A DNA stretch of 22,455 nt from Dokdonella_A sp937902695 (GTDB taxonomy: Bacteria > Pseudomonadota > Gammaproteobacteria > Xanthomonadales > Rhodanobacteraceae): positions 1 to 22,455 of the forward strand of contig JBEHYO010000057.1 of assembly GCA_048498135.1 (NCBI GenBank), read 5' to 3'. The translations under genes were made by a program, and so were the position numbers. This document shows, piece after piece, positions 7,206-15,987 of the stretch. Below the pieces are notes generated by a model. The model worked only from the letters and a program-made list of their open reading frames with translations, did no database searches and was not told the DNA's origin. Position 1 is the first letter of the stretch; each line of letters starts with the position of its first letter.

Positions 7206-8162
7206 TCAATCCGCGTTGACGACGAGCCCGACGGCCGCGATGCGCTCGACGTCGGCATAGTTCGCCGCCTCGAGCTCCTCGCCGAACACGTCGGGGTCGA
7301 TTTCCTCGTAACGGAAGCGAAGTCCCGCGTCGACCGCAATCCGTCCGGCGCGATCGATGAAATCGTCGCGCCCGGCCACGATGGCGGAGCCTGTGTAGAG
7401 CAGAAGGCGCCCGCCGACATTGAGCCGCGGCAGCGAGGCTTCGAGCATGCGCAGCGACAGTGCCGCGCCGTGCGCGGCGCCGCCGTTTCTGTAGGAGCGC
7501 GCGAGCGGGTCCATCATGTAAGGCGGGTTGGCCATGACGACGTCGAACGTTCCGGCTACGGCAGACAGCACGTCGCTCTCGACGAGTTTCACGCGATCGC
7601 AGCGCGCGAGCTCGGCATTGACGGCGGCATATGCGAGCGCGCGCTTGTTGATATCGGCCAGCACGATCTCGGCGCCGGGAGCGAAGTCGCGCGCCACGAT
7701 CGCGCCGACGCCCGTGCCGCAGCCGATGTCGAGGATCCGCTTCACCGGATAGGCATGTGCCGACGCCAGCTCGCGCCCGATGAACGAGGCGAAGCGGTAC
7801 GAGTCGGGGCCGAAGAAGACGCTGTCTTCGTCGAGCGTCGGGTACGCCGAATGGACGAAGAGGTTCGCGCCGAGCGTCGAGTAGCGGACCTTGCTGACCA
7901 GCAATCCGTCCGACGTCCCGAGGGCATCGGCCTCTTCGAGAAGCGTGACGGCGCGCGGCGGAAGCAGCGTGCGTGCGAACGGCAGGCTCCAGCCGAATGC
8001 GTCCCTGAGATCGCGCGCTTCGCCGCGGTCGCGCCGCGCGTGCCGGCGTCGGCAGGTTTCGGGCGTTACGCAGACGGACGAATAGTCGTGCTGCGCCAGC
8101 AGGCGCCCGAGATCGAGAAGGGGATTGCCGGAGTCGTTCGCGGGTCGCATCGCGCCATCCAT
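7206..8162 (-). CDS. class I SAM-dependent methyltransferase with NPPY motif
   Basis: The N-terminal 110 residues are an uncharacterised helical region. A Rossmann methyltransferase domain follows, with motif I ILDIGCGTGVGAI (SAM binding), ADINKRA (ribose contact) and motif IV MANPPYMMDP. The NPPY signature is typical of enzymes that methylate planar nitrogen in glutamine side chains or nucleobases (PrmB/PrmC/RlmF group). Length from the ATG at 8162 is 318 residues. The start is uncertain: a second ATG lies 12 nt downstream, and the frame runs back to a GTG at 8249; none has a strong ribosome site. It heads a probable two-gene operon with the di-iron oxidase, suggesting a small-molecule or peptide substrate rather than a housekeeping ribosomal one; that is inference. 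Confidence 0.85.
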   Translation of the reverse strand: MDGAMRPANDSGNPLLDLGRLLAQHDYSSVCVTPETCRRRHARRDRGEARDLRDAFGWSLPFARTLLPPRAVTLLEEADALGTSDGLLVSKVRYSTLGANLFVHSAYPTLDEDSVFFGPDSYRFASFIGRELASAHAYPVKRILDIGCGTGVGAIVARDFAPGAEIVLADINKRALAYAAVNAELARCDRVKLVESDVLSAVAGTFDVVMANPPYMMDPLARSYRNGGAAHGAALSLRMLEASLPRLNVGGRLLLYTGSAIVAGRDDFIDRAGRIAVDAGLRFRYEEIDPDVFGEELEAANYADVERIAAVGLVVNAD

Positions 8163-8472
8163 CGTGTGGGGAAGGCGGAAGGAGGTCCTTGAATACCGGG
8201 GTCGGGTATCGGAGTCGCTCGAAGACGAGTGCCGCATCAGCCTTCGCACAGCCTAGACCCTGGCACCTGTAGGGCACCTACACGGGAGGCGCGGCGATGG
8301 CGGCTGACCCCGGCAGCGGGCGGGCGAGTCGTGGCAGTGTGCGCGCGGCCCGGCCCCGTCCTCGGTCGCCCAAGTCGGAAGATATTCAGTCGGTGAAGCG
8401 CCTCATGACTCCTTCTCGGCAAGCAAGCGCGAGCGTTGCCGCGATTCGAATCCAACCACGGCGAGGATCATC
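8163..8472. other. divergent intergenic region, methyltransferase / catalase
   Basis: About 310 nt between divergently transcribed genes, presumably holding both promoters. I see no convincing promoter hexamers, operator palindrome or RNA gene. The first 87 nt are an open extension of the methyltransferase frame (to GTG 8249) and could be coding. GAGGA at 8463-8467 is the catalase ribosome site. Confidence 0.4.
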
Positions 8473-10860
8473 ATGAGCACGAAGAAAGCGGCGCCGCGGC
8501 GCGCGGGCAAGAACACTCCGGCACGCGCGGCGACACGGAATACCGACAGCGCTCCCGCGCGTGCCCCCTCGCGTTCGAGCGACGAGCCCGCCGTGCGGCG
8601 CGCGGCGAAGACGAACGAAACGGCAGACGCCATGCCGTTCAACGCGGGCAAGCGCGCCGAGTACTCGAACAATGCGGCCGATGTGGAACCGGTCGAAGGC
8701 GCGCACGTTGCCGCACCCCGCCTCGTTACCGGCAGCACCTTGTCCGAGGCCAACGTGTCGGACAAGACCGGCGCGGCGCCGCCGACGGGCGCCAATCCGG
8801 CCAGCGCGCCGCTCACGCGCGTGCGCGTCAGCTCGGACGGGCAGCGCCTCACCACGAATCAGGGCGTGCCGGTCGCCGACAACCAGAGCTCGCTCAAGGC
8901 GGGACTGCGCGGCCCCGCGCTGCTCAAGGATTTCATCCTCCGCGAGAAGATCACGCATTTCGATCATGAGCGCATCCCGGAGCGCATCGTCCATGCGCGC
9001 GGCAGCGGCGCACACGGCTTTTTCGAAGCGTACGAATCATTGTCGGATCTGACCGTCGCCGCGCCGTTTCGCAAGAAGGGCAAGCGCACGCCGGTCTTCG
9101 TGCGCTTTTCGACGGTCGCGGGCGAACGCGGCTCGAAGGATACGGCGCGCGACGTGCGCGGCTTCGCCGTGAAGTTCTACACCGAGGACGGCAACTGGGA
9201 TCTGGTCGGCAACAACATGCCTGTCTTCTTCATCCAGGACGCGATGAAGTTCCCGGATCTCGTGCACGCCGTGAAAGCCGAGCCGCACCATGCGATGCCG
9301 CAGGCGGCCTCGGCGCACGACACGTTCTGGGATTTCGTCTCGCTGATGCCGGAATCGACGCACACGCTGCTGTGGGTCATGTCCGATCGCGCGATCCCGC
9401 GCAGCTATCGCATGATGCAGGGCTTCGGCGTGCATACGTTCCGGCTCGTCAACGAGCGCGGCGATGCGGTTTTCGTCAAGTTCCACTGGACGCCGCTGCT
9501 CGGCACGCATTCGCTCGTCTGGGACGAGGCGGTGAAAATCTCCGGCGCCGATCCCGATTTCCACCGGCGCGATCTGTGGGAAGCGATCGAAGCCGGCGAA
9601 TACCCGGAATGGGAGCTGGGCCTGCAGGTTTTCAGCGAAGCGGATGCGGAGGGCTTCAGCTTCGATGTGCTCGACGCGACGAAGCTCGTTCCCGAGGAGC
9701 TCGTGCCGGTACGCCCTGTCGGACGCCTCGTGCTCGATCGCAACCCGGACAACTTCTTCGCCGAGACCGAGCAGGTTGCGTTCTGCACCGCGCACGTCGT
9801 CCCGGGCATCGATTTCACGAACGATCCGCTGCTCGCGGGCCGCATCCATTCGTACGTCGACACGCAGATATCGCGGCTCGGCGGACCCAACTTCCACGAG
9901 ATCCCGATCAATGCGCCGATCGCCGCCGTGCACAACAACCAGCGCGACGGCATGCATCGCCAGGCGATCGCGCGCGGGCGCGTCGCGTACGAGCCGAACT
10001 CGCTCGGCGGCGGCTGCCCGTTCCAGGCGGGCGCTGCGGGCTTCACGCCGTTCCCGGAGCCTGTCGAGCAGAGCGAGGTGCGCGGCAAGCCGATCAGGTT
10101 CGCCGAGCACTACAACCAGGCGACGCTGTTCTTCGAAAGCCAGACCGCCGTCGAGAAGGCCCACATCATCGCCGCGTTCCGCTTCGAGCTCAGCAAGCTG
10201 ACGGTGCCGGCCATCAGGACGCGCGTCCTGTCGATGCTGCGGAACGTCTCCGAGGAGCTGGCGGCCGGTGTCGCGAACGGCCTCGGCATGCCGCTGCCTG
10301 CCGCGATGCCGACGGCGCTCGACGAGGTGCCCACGCCTGAAGTGACGCAGTCGCCGGCGCTCTCGCTGACGGCGCGGCCCGGTGCAGGCGGCATACGCAC
10401 GCGCAAGGTCGCGATCTTCGTCGCCGACGGCATGGACGGCGCGCAGATCGGCGCGTTGCAGCGCAAGCTGCTCGATGCGGGCGCGATCGGCCGCCTGGTC
10501 GGACCGCGCGTCGGGCCCTTCGCGACGAGGAACGGCGAGCCGATGGATGCCGATGCGTCGTTCGAGAACGAGCCCGGCATCCTGTTCGACGGGCTCGTCA
10601 TCCCCGGCGGCGCGGCGAGCGCGAAGACGCTCGCCGCCGACGGACGCGTCGCGGAGCACGTCAAGGACCAGTATCGCCACGGCAAGACCATCATGGCGGT
10701 CGGCGAGGCGCGGGCGGTCTTCGAAGCCTGCGGCATTGCAGACGAGGACCCGGGCGTGTTGACGATGGCGAAGCTCGATGCGGGCGGCATATCGAGGTTC
10801 ATCGCGGCGCTGGCGCGCCATCGGCATCCGGAGCGGGAAACCGATCCGCCGATCGTCTAG
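8473..10860 (+). CDS. katE: catalase HPII type (large-subunit monofunctional catalase)
   Basis: Decomposes H2O2 to water and O2 with haem. At 795 residues it is longer than E. coli HPII (753). It has an Arg/Lys/Ala-rich N-terminal extension, a catalase core, and a C-terminal flavodoxin/DJ-1-like domain (about 640-795, with VAIFVADGMDGAQIGAL and LFDGLVIPGGAAS). Distal residues are His174 (RIVHARGSGA), Ser213 (RFSTVAGERG) and Asn247 (DLVGNN); the proximal haem ligand is Tyr461 (RIHSYVDTQ). These equal HPII numbering plus 46. The position of HPII His392, which cross-links to the haem tyrosine there, is Cys438 (AFCTAH), so that bond is not expected. GAGGA 5 nt before the ATG supports the start. 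It is convergent with the DUF72 gene, with one base between stop codons. Confidence 0.97.
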   Translation: MSTKKAAPRRAGKNTPARAATRNTDSAPARAPSRSSDEPAVRRAAKTNETADAMPFNAGKRAEYSNNAADVEPVEGAHVAAPRLVTGSTLSEANVSDKTGAAPPTGANPASAPLTRVRVSSDGQRLTTNQGVPVADNQSSLKAGLRGPALLKDFILREKITHFDHERIPERIVHARGSGAHGFFEAYESLSDLTVAAPFRKKGKRTPVFVRFSTVAGERGSKDTARDVRGFAVKFYTEDGNWDLVGNNMPVFFIQDAMKFPDLVHAVKAEPHHAMPQAASAHDTFWDFVSLMPESTHTLLWVMSDRAIPRSYRMMQGFGVHTFRLVNERGDAVFVKFHWTPLLGTHSLVWDEAVKISGADPDFHRRDLWEAIEAGEYPEWELGLQVFSEADAEGFSFDVLDATKLVPEELVPVRPVGRLVLDRNPDNFFAETEQVAFCTAHVVPGIDFTNDPLLAGRIHSYVDTQISRLGGPNFHEIPINAPIAAVHNNQRDGMHRQAIARGRVAYEPNSLGGGCPFQAGAAGFTPFPEPVEQSEVRGKPIRFAEHYNQATLFFESQTAVEKAHIIAAFRFELSKLTVPAIRTRVLSMLRNVSEELAAGVANGLGMPLPAAMPTALDEVPTPEVTQSPALSLTARPGAGGIRTRKVAIFVADGMDGAQIGALQRKLLDAGAIGRLVGPRVGPFATRNGEPMDADASFENEPGILFDGLVIPGGAASAKTLAADGRVAEHVKDQYRHGKTIMAVGEARAVFEACGIADEDPGVLTMAKLDAGGISRFIAALARHRHPERETDPPIV

Positions 10861-10861
10861 C

Positions 10862-11611
10862 TCAGCGAACGCGCTGCGCGCCGGTCAACTCGACGAGGCG
10901 CAGCGCGTTCGAGGTCGCGTGCCCGTGTGCCGTATTGTCGAAGATGCACCAGCAATCGCGCGTACGTGATCCGGTCGCGCCAAGGTCGGCGGCGACGGAC
11001 GCGAGGAAGGCCTCGTCGTAGCTCGAGTAATACATGCGCGGCGACCCATGGAGGCGGCGATACGAGACTGGCATTTTGGCCAGAGGTATCGCGGCATCCG
11101 CGCAGAGCGCAGGATCGCTGCCGACGCGGCCGACGTCGAATGCGCGCAGCGTGTCTTCGACGGCAGGCGCGAACCATGTCGCGTGTCGCGGCTCGACGAC
11201 CGCATTGCCGTCGAAGCGATGCCGCAGCAGCGTCAGGAACCGCGTCACGGGCGCCCGCTCGAACGCCAGGCTCGGCGGCAGCTGGATGAGCAGGCAGCCG
11301 AGTCGCGCGCCGAGCCCCTCGACCTCGCCGAGGAACGTGCGCAGCGGCCTCGCACAGGCGCGCAGGCGCAGGTCGTGCGTGATCTCGCGCGGGAGCTTGA
11401 CCGAGAAGCGAAAGCCGCGCGGCACGCTCGCTGCCCATCGCGCATAGGTTTCGCGCCGGTGCGAACGGTAGAAGGACGAGTTGATCTCGACGGCATCGAA
11501 GACCGCGGCATAGCGTTGCAGATGCGTGCCGCGCTCGGGAAAGGCCGCAGCGGCCTCGCGCGGCAACGACCAGCCCGCAGTGCCGATTCGCAGCGTTCGC
11601 GTCCGGGTCAT
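10862..11611 (-). CDS. DUF72 family protein (YecE-like)
   Basis: This 249-residue protein has the DUF72 TIM-barrel-like signature: RIGTAGWSLP at the N-terminus, FDAVEINSSFYRSHRRETYARWAASVPRGFRFSVKLP cut here as EINSSFYR...RWA...FSVKLP, then LGCLLIQLPPSL, VVEPRHATWF, RLHGSPRMYYSSY and a final CWCIFDNTAHGHATSNAL. Biochemical function of the family is unknown; it is often called YecE and is not membrane associated. The ATG at 11611 is chosen because the signature begins five residues later; upstream in-frame codons lie under the kinase gene. It follows the kinase on the same strand by 67 nt and could be read from the same transcript. Confidence 0.92.
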   Translation of the reverse strand: MTRTRTLRIGTAGWSLPREAAAAFPERGTHLQRYAAVFDAVEINSSFYRSHRRETYARWAASVPRGFRFSVKLPREITHDLRLRACARPLRTFLGEVEGLGARLGCLLIQLPPSLAFERAPVTRFLTLLRHRFDGNAVVEPRHATWFAPAVEDTLRAFDVGRVGSDPALCADAAIPLAKMPVSYRRLHGSPRMYYSSYDEAFLASVAADLGATGSRTRDCWCIFDNTAHGHATSNALRLVELTGAQRVR

Positions 11612-11678
11612 GCGTGGCACCTGCAGCCGCTCAGCATGCGGAGCCCGACGTGTCGATGCGGCCGCCCGCCATCTCGGC

Positions 11679-13385
11679 TCACTTGCCGAGCAGGGATGCG
11701 AGCTGCTCTTCGAGCTGCGCCTGCCGATACGGCTTCGCAAGCCGTGCGAGATTCGGAACGGCCGCGCTCGGCAGATCGGCAAAGCCCGTGACGAGCAGGA
11801 CGGGCAACTGGGGTCGGAAGCGTCCCACGTAGGTGGCAAGCTCCAGGCCGGTCATTTCGGGCATCGCGTAATCGGTCATGACGAGATCGATCGGCGTGTT
11901 ACGTTCGATGATCTCGATGGCGTCCTCCGCGCTCGCGACGTCGATGACGTCATGACCCATGGCTTCGAGCAATATCTTCGTGCTCGACGCGATCAGCGAG
12001 TCGTCGTCGACGAGCAGGATGGTCGCCCGCTTCAGCAGAGGCTGTTCAACCTCCGCCTTGACCTCGGCTTCGGGAACCCGCTCGTCGGCCTCGGGGAGCC
12101 ACAGCCGGACCGTCGTGCCGACGCCGATCTCGCTCTCGATCGTGACGGCGCCGCCGAGCTGCTCGATGAAACCCCGGACCATGGACAGGCCGAGCCCCGT
12201 GCCTTTGCCCACGGCCTTGGTCGAAAAGAACGGCTCGGTTGCACGGGCGAGCGTCTCTGCAGTCATGCCGGTGCCGGAATCGGCCACCTCCACCCAGACA
12301 TACGGGCCTGCCTTGAGCGTTGCCGAAGCCGGCAGGCGCGCGCTGCCGGCCCGCAGCTCGATGCGGCCGCCGTGCGGCATCGCATCGCGCGCGTTGATCG
12401 CGAGATTGAGGATCGCGAGCTCGAACTGCACGGCGTCCACGGTCACCGGCGGCAGCTGCGCCGAGACGCCCTGGTCGTCCAGGACGATTTGCGGCCCGAT
12501 CGAGCGGCGGATGAGCTCTCTGGCATTGTTGACGAGCTCGCGGACGTTCGCCGTCGCCGTGGCGAGTTTCTGCTGACGGGCGAACGCCAGCATGCGCTGC
12601 GTCAGCGCGGCTCCGCGCTCGGCGCCCTGCATCGCGGCCCGTATCAGGCGGGCCTCCGGCGAATCGCCGGCGACGCTTTTGTCGAGCACCTCGAGATTCG
12701 CCATGATGGCCATCAAGAGGTTGTTGAAGTCGTGTGCGACGCCGCCGGTCAGCTGGCCGAGGCTCTCCATCTTCTGCGCATGGAGCAAGAGCTCCTGCGC
12801 GCGCTCGCGTGCTACGACTTCCTCGCGCAACGTGGCCGTCCGCTCCTCTACGCGACGCTCGAGCTCGCGCGTGAGGTCGGTCAGCGCAGCGCGTTCGGAC
12901 GCGAGCTCCAGCATCGTTCTTGCCAGCCGGTCGTGTCCGGCGGAGAGCTCGGCGAGATGCGAACGCGCTTCGTACTGGCGCCGTCGCGAGCGCACGCTCG
13001 TGGTCGCCGCGCTGATGAGCGTCGACGGGTGAAACGGCCGCTCGACGATGGTCACGTTTCCGAGCACGTTCATCAGGTGCTCGGGAATGAGCTTGCGTTC
13101 GAGGCCTTGACCATGCGTGGCGAGTATCAGGAACGGGAAGTCCGACCACGGCTCCTGCCTGTCGATGGCGTCGGCGATCGGAGCGAGATCGGGAACGGCG
13201 AATGCTTCGAGCGCGACGATCGCGAAACCCGCGCCGCTGACGATCTCGCGTCCGAGCTCGTCGATGCTGTTGCACACGAACGTGGCGTGACCGGCTTCGT
13301 TGAGGATCAACGTCGCGATCTGCGCATCCCGCCCGAAAGGCGCGAGGATGAGTGCCCGCTCCGACAGCGGACCGCCAAGCGGCAT
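11679..13385 (-). CDS. hybrid histidine kinase with N-terminal pseudo-receiver
   Basis: Domains in this 568-residue protein: receiver-like fold (about 8-130), coiled coil (about 140-205), HisKA with phospho-acceptor His218 in GGVAHDFNN, HATPase_c (N box AILNLAINARDAM, G1 DSGTGM at 369-374, G2 GTGLGL at 395-400), and a C-terminal receiver (acidic cluster LVDDD at 458-462, phospho-acceptor Asp505 in VMTDYAMP, Lys551 in LAKPY). The N-terminal receiver lacks the acidic pair, seems to have Glu60 at the acceptor position and Arg116 in place of the conserved Lys, so it is unlikely to be phosphorylated. No transmembrane segment, hence cytosolic. The ATG lies one base after the KaiC stop, with AGAGG 7 nt upstream, indicating translational coupling. 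Confidence 0.93.
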   Translation of the reverse strand: MPLGGPLSERALILAPFGRDAQIATLILNEAGHATFVCNSIDELGREIVSGAGFAIVALEAFAVPDLAPIADAIDRQEPWSDFPFLILATHGQGLERKLIPEHLMNVLGNVTIVERPFHPSTLISAATTSVRSRRRQYEARSHLAELSAGHDRLARTMLELASERAALTDLTRELERRVEERTATLREEVVARERAQELLLHAQKMESLGQLTGGVAHDFNNLLMAIMANLEVLDKSVAGDSPEARLIRAAMQGAERGAALTQRMLAFARQQKLATATANVRELVNNARELIRRSIGPQIVLDDQGVSAQLPPVTVDAVQFELAILNLAINARDAMPHGGRIELRAGSARLPASATLKAGPYVWVEVADSGTGMTAETLARATEPFFSTKAVGKGTGLGLSMVRGFIEQLGGAVTIESEIGVGTTVRLWLPEADERVPEAEVKAEVEQPLLKRATILLVDDDSLIASSTKILLEAMGHDVIDVASAEDAIEIIERNTPIDLVMTDYAMPEMTGLELATYVGRFRPQLPVLLVTGFADLPSAAVPNLARLAKPYRQAQLEEQLASLLGK

Positions 13386-13386
13386 G

Positions 13387-14877
13387 TCAGGTCCTCTTGG
13401 GGGGCGGCAGGGAATCGCCGGTAAAGGTCGGCACGCCGGCCAGGACGCCCGTGAATGCCGAGAGAGGTTCGCCGACCTTGATGCCGCCCGCTCCGATCGT
13501 GAACTCGCGGATCGTCGTCTCGTGCATGCCGGCGCGTTTCTTGACGACAGAAACGGCGCGCCGCACCTCTCCCGCCGCTTCGAAGTAGCGCAGCAGGATG
13601 ACCGTGTCGGCGAGATAGGTGATGTCGACCGGCGCATCCATCGTGCCGACGATGCCGTGCTGCGCGACCGTCATGAAGGTGCTCGCGCCGCGCCGGTTGA
13701 GGTATTGCAGCAGCTCATGCATATGCAGGATGAGCGAGTTTTCCTCCGGCATGGCCGCGCGATAGCCGTTGATGCTGTCGATGATGACCTCGGTAATGCC
13801 GTTCGAATCGACCAGCTCGCGCGCGCGGTATGCGAACTCGCCCGGCGTGACCTGCGCCGCGTCGACCTGCTCGATGAAGAGGAATCCATCCTCGATGAAC
13901 TTTTCGAGATCCATGTCGAGCGCGTGGGTACGGTCGAACAGGAGATCGATTTCCTCGTCGAACGCGAACATCGCAACCCGCTGCCCGCGCTTCATCGCAG
14001 CGATGGCGAAGCTGAGGGCGATGAGCGATTTGCCCGTCCCCGCCGGACCCAGTATCAGCGTGCTCGAACCTTTCTCGACGCCCCCGCCGAGCAGCGAATC
14101 GAACGCCCGATTCCCGGTCGAGAGTTTCGTGCGCTCGTAGCGCGTGTGGTGTTCGAGGGCGACCAGGCGCGGATACACGTGCACGCCGCCGCGCTTGATG
14201 ACGAAGTCGTGGTATCCGCCGCGGTAATGCTGCGCGCGATATTTGGAAATCCGCAGGCGCCGACGTCCCGCGCCGTAGTCGGGCGCGATCTCCTCGAGTC
14301 GGATCACGCCGTGCGCAATGCTGTGCACGGTCTTGTCGCCCGTCTCGCCGGTCAGATCGTCGAGGAAAAGGACCGTGACGTGCTGTCTTGAGAAGTAATG
14401 CTTGATCGCCAGAATCTGGCGCCGGTAGCGCAGCGAGCTTTGTGCGAGCAGACGGATCTCCGACAGGCTGTCGAGCACGATCCGGTCGGGCTTCACGCGA
14501 TCCACGGCCTCGAAGATCTGCCGCGTGGTTTCGCCGAGCTCGAGGTCTGCCGAGTGAAGGAGGCTCTGCCGTTTCTCGTCGGCCAGCGCGCCGTCGGGCG
14601 GCGCGAGCTCGTGAATGACGACCGAGTCGGGCAATGTCCAGCCGTGCGAAGCGATGGTCTGGCGCAATTCCTCCTCGGTCTCCGAGAGCGAGATATAGAG
14701 GCAGCGCTCGCCGCACCGGGCGCCTTCCAGCAGGAACTGAATCGCGATTGTGGTCTTGCCGGCTCCCGGCTCGCCCTCGAGGAGGAACATGTGACCACGC
14801 GAGAGTCCGCCTTGCAGTACATCATCCAGACCGCTGATGCCGGTCAGGGCCTTCACGTCGGCACTCGTGTCGGACAT
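13387..14877 (-). CDS. KaiC-like double-domain RecA-type ATPase
   Basis: This 496-residue protein has two KaiC domains in tandem. Domain 1 (about 8-240) has Walker A GEPGAGKTT (35-43), catalytic glutamates in SETEEE (65-70) and Walker B RIVLDS. Domain 2 (about 245-485) has Walker A GPAGTGKS (277-284), FDEEID and VIIDS. At the position of the clock KaiC Ser431/Thr432 pair I read Thr-Tyr (VDITYLADT), so autophosphorylation, if any, would differ. Such KaiC homologues without KaiA/KaiB are widespread and are thought to act in stress or signal relay. The ATG at 14877 is preferred over GTG 14886 because AAGGTGG is correctly spaced before it. The gene is followed, one base after its stop, by a hybrid kinase that is probably its signalling partner. 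Confidence 0.94.
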   Translation of the reverse strand: MSDTSADVKALTGISGLDDVLQGGLSRGHMFLLEGEPGAGKTTIAIQFLLEGARCGERCLYISLSETEEELRQTIASHGWTLPDSVVIHELAPPDGALADEKRQSLLHSADLELGETTRQIFEAVDRVKPDRIVLDSLSEIRLLAQSSLRYRRQILAIKHYFSRQHVTVLFLDDLTGETGDKTVHSIAHGVIRLEEIAPDYGAGRRRLRISKYRAQHYRGGYHDFVIKRGGVHVYPRLVALEHHTRYERTKLSTGNRAFDSLLGGGVEKGSSTLILGPAGTGKSLIALSFAIAAMKRGQRVAMFAFDEEIDLLFDRTHALDMDLEKFIEDGFLFIEQVDAAQVTPGEFAYRARELVDSNGITEVIIDSINGYRAAMPEENSLILHMHELLQYLNRRGASTFMTVAQHGIVGTMDAPVDITYLADTVILLRYFEAAGEVRRAVSVVKKRAGMHETTIREFTIGAGGIKVGEPLSAFTGVLAGVPTFTGDSLPPPKRT

Positions 14878-15003
14878 TGCGACCACCTTGGGTGATGCAG
14901 CCCGCGGACTATAGCGCGGCCCTCCATGCTCGACACGGACGCGCGGTACCGCGGCTGCAGGCTAGGTTCGAGGCTGAGCGGACGCGACAGTTCCCGCGCG
15001 GCG

Positions 15004-15264
15004 TCAACACAGTCCGCAGCAACTCAGCGCGTACGATTCCGCCGGCATGCGCAGCGCCGGGAAATCGAATATCTGCGGTCTGCGCCCGGGCGGATGCACC
15101 ATCAGGCGTACGGCGAGGCCACGGGTACCAAGCTGTCGCGCCGTCGCCTCCGCGTGGGCTTGTGCAGCCTCGACGTCTCGAAAGACGGCCAGGGTTCTCG
15201 CGTTGGCATTCTGGAGCCGCCACTCGCGCGTGACGCGGACGATGTGCAGGTCGACTCGGAGCAT
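15004..15264 (-). CDS. small hypothetical protein, DUF2188-like
   Basis: An 86-residue protein. Its pattern of a short strand (LHIVRVTREWRLQNANAR), a helix (DVEAAQAHAEATARQLG) and a final strand (LAVRLMVHPPGRRPQIFDFPA) resembles DUF2188 proteins (H-V-x-P...W-V...A...T...EA...A). The tail is Cys-rich (ALSCCGLC), perhaps redox or metal active. The ATG at 15264 has an excellent GGGAGG site 5 nt upstream. It lies upstream of kaiC on the same strand with a 126-nt gap and may or may not share its transcript. Function unknown. Confidence 0.72.
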   Translation of the reverse strand: MLRVDLHIVRVTREWRLQNANARTLAVFRDVEAAQAHAEATARQLGTRGLAVRLMVHPPGRRPQIFDFPALRMPAESYALSCCGLC

Positions 15265-15433
15265 GGGACCCTCCCAGGAGCGGGCTCCTTGCCAGACTAG
15301 CAAACGTGTCAAGCGGTTCGCGACGCGTTGACGATCCGCTCACTATTGCCGAGCTAGCTTTGCGTCCTGCGGTGGGCCGATGCGTGGCCGATGTACATTC
15401 AGCTGATCCGATCGACTCCAGACTCGTTAGGCC

Positions 15434-15745
15434 ATGCAGGCATACCTCGCTGCCCACGACGACTTCATCGCCTGGCTCGATTCGCTCGAGGGCGAACCTT
15501 CGTCGACAGAGATCGATGACCGCCTGTGGCGCCTGGCGGTCGTCGCGGCTGCGCGAGGAATGGGCAGCAGCCACTGGACCTTCGTCGTCGATGGGCTCGT
15601 CGCCTACGTGAATCGGCGCTACCCCGGTGACATCCTCCTTTCGAGCAACATCGCGAGGGGCTTCGATCTCGCCGCTCGATGGGACGATGCCTTCGAGGAG
15701 GCGCGGCACAACCCGTCTCGACTCCAGCGCTCCGCAACGCGGTGA
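15434..15745 (+). CDS. small hypothetical protein, paralogue of the gene at 22086-22379
   Basis: A 103-residue acidic/amphipathic protein without a signal peptide. I do not recognise a named family, but it is clearly homologous to the protein at 22086-22379: both start M-x2-YL-x-AHD-x-F-x2-WL, share an EP-x3-E turn, then GM-x3-HW-x-FV-x-DGLVA and ARGFD. Conservation between two scattered copies shows that this is a real gene. The ribosome site before the ATG is poor. It is divergent from the DUF2188-like gene (169 nt between starts). Confidence 0.75.
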   Translation: MQAYLAAHDDFIAWLDSLEGEPSSTEIDDRLWRLAVVAAARGMGSSHWTFVVDGLVAYVNRRYPGDILLSSNIARGFDLAARWDDAFEEARHNPSRLQRSATR

Positions 15746-15839
15746 CGCCGCGCCCGACACGGGCTCCGGCGATCCCAAGGCAGAGCACGGCTGGCGCGCG
15801 CGCCGATGAGGCCGGCTGCCGGCGCCAGGGCACGGATTC

Positions 15840-15854
15840 GATTTTTTGAAAATC
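15840..15854. promoter_or_regulatory. AT-rich inverted repeat GATTTT-TTG-AAAATC
   Basis: A perfect 6-bp inverted repeat with a 3-nt spacer stands out as the most AT-rich spot of this GC-rich intergenic stretch, about 135 nt upstream of the EF-hand gene at 15988. It could be an operator, UP-like element or part of a promoter. No matching pair of promoter hexamers was identified. Confidence 0.3.
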
Positions 15855-15987
15855 AGCGCAGTCGACTCGCGACCGTGGGCGACACCGTCAGCCGCATGAA
15901 CCGGTTCATCGGAAAGCCAGTTCCATTGGCGCAACGTGAATCGCCAATCTCGAGCGGAACCCTGGCCCGCTCAGTCAGGAGTTCTCC

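Noticed and set aside
9037..10827. 596-codon reverse-strand ORF
   Set aside because: Lies entirely antisense to the catalase, whose identity is certain.
11526..13424. 632-codon forward ORF
   Set aside because: Antisense to the hybrid kinase with its complete set of motifs.
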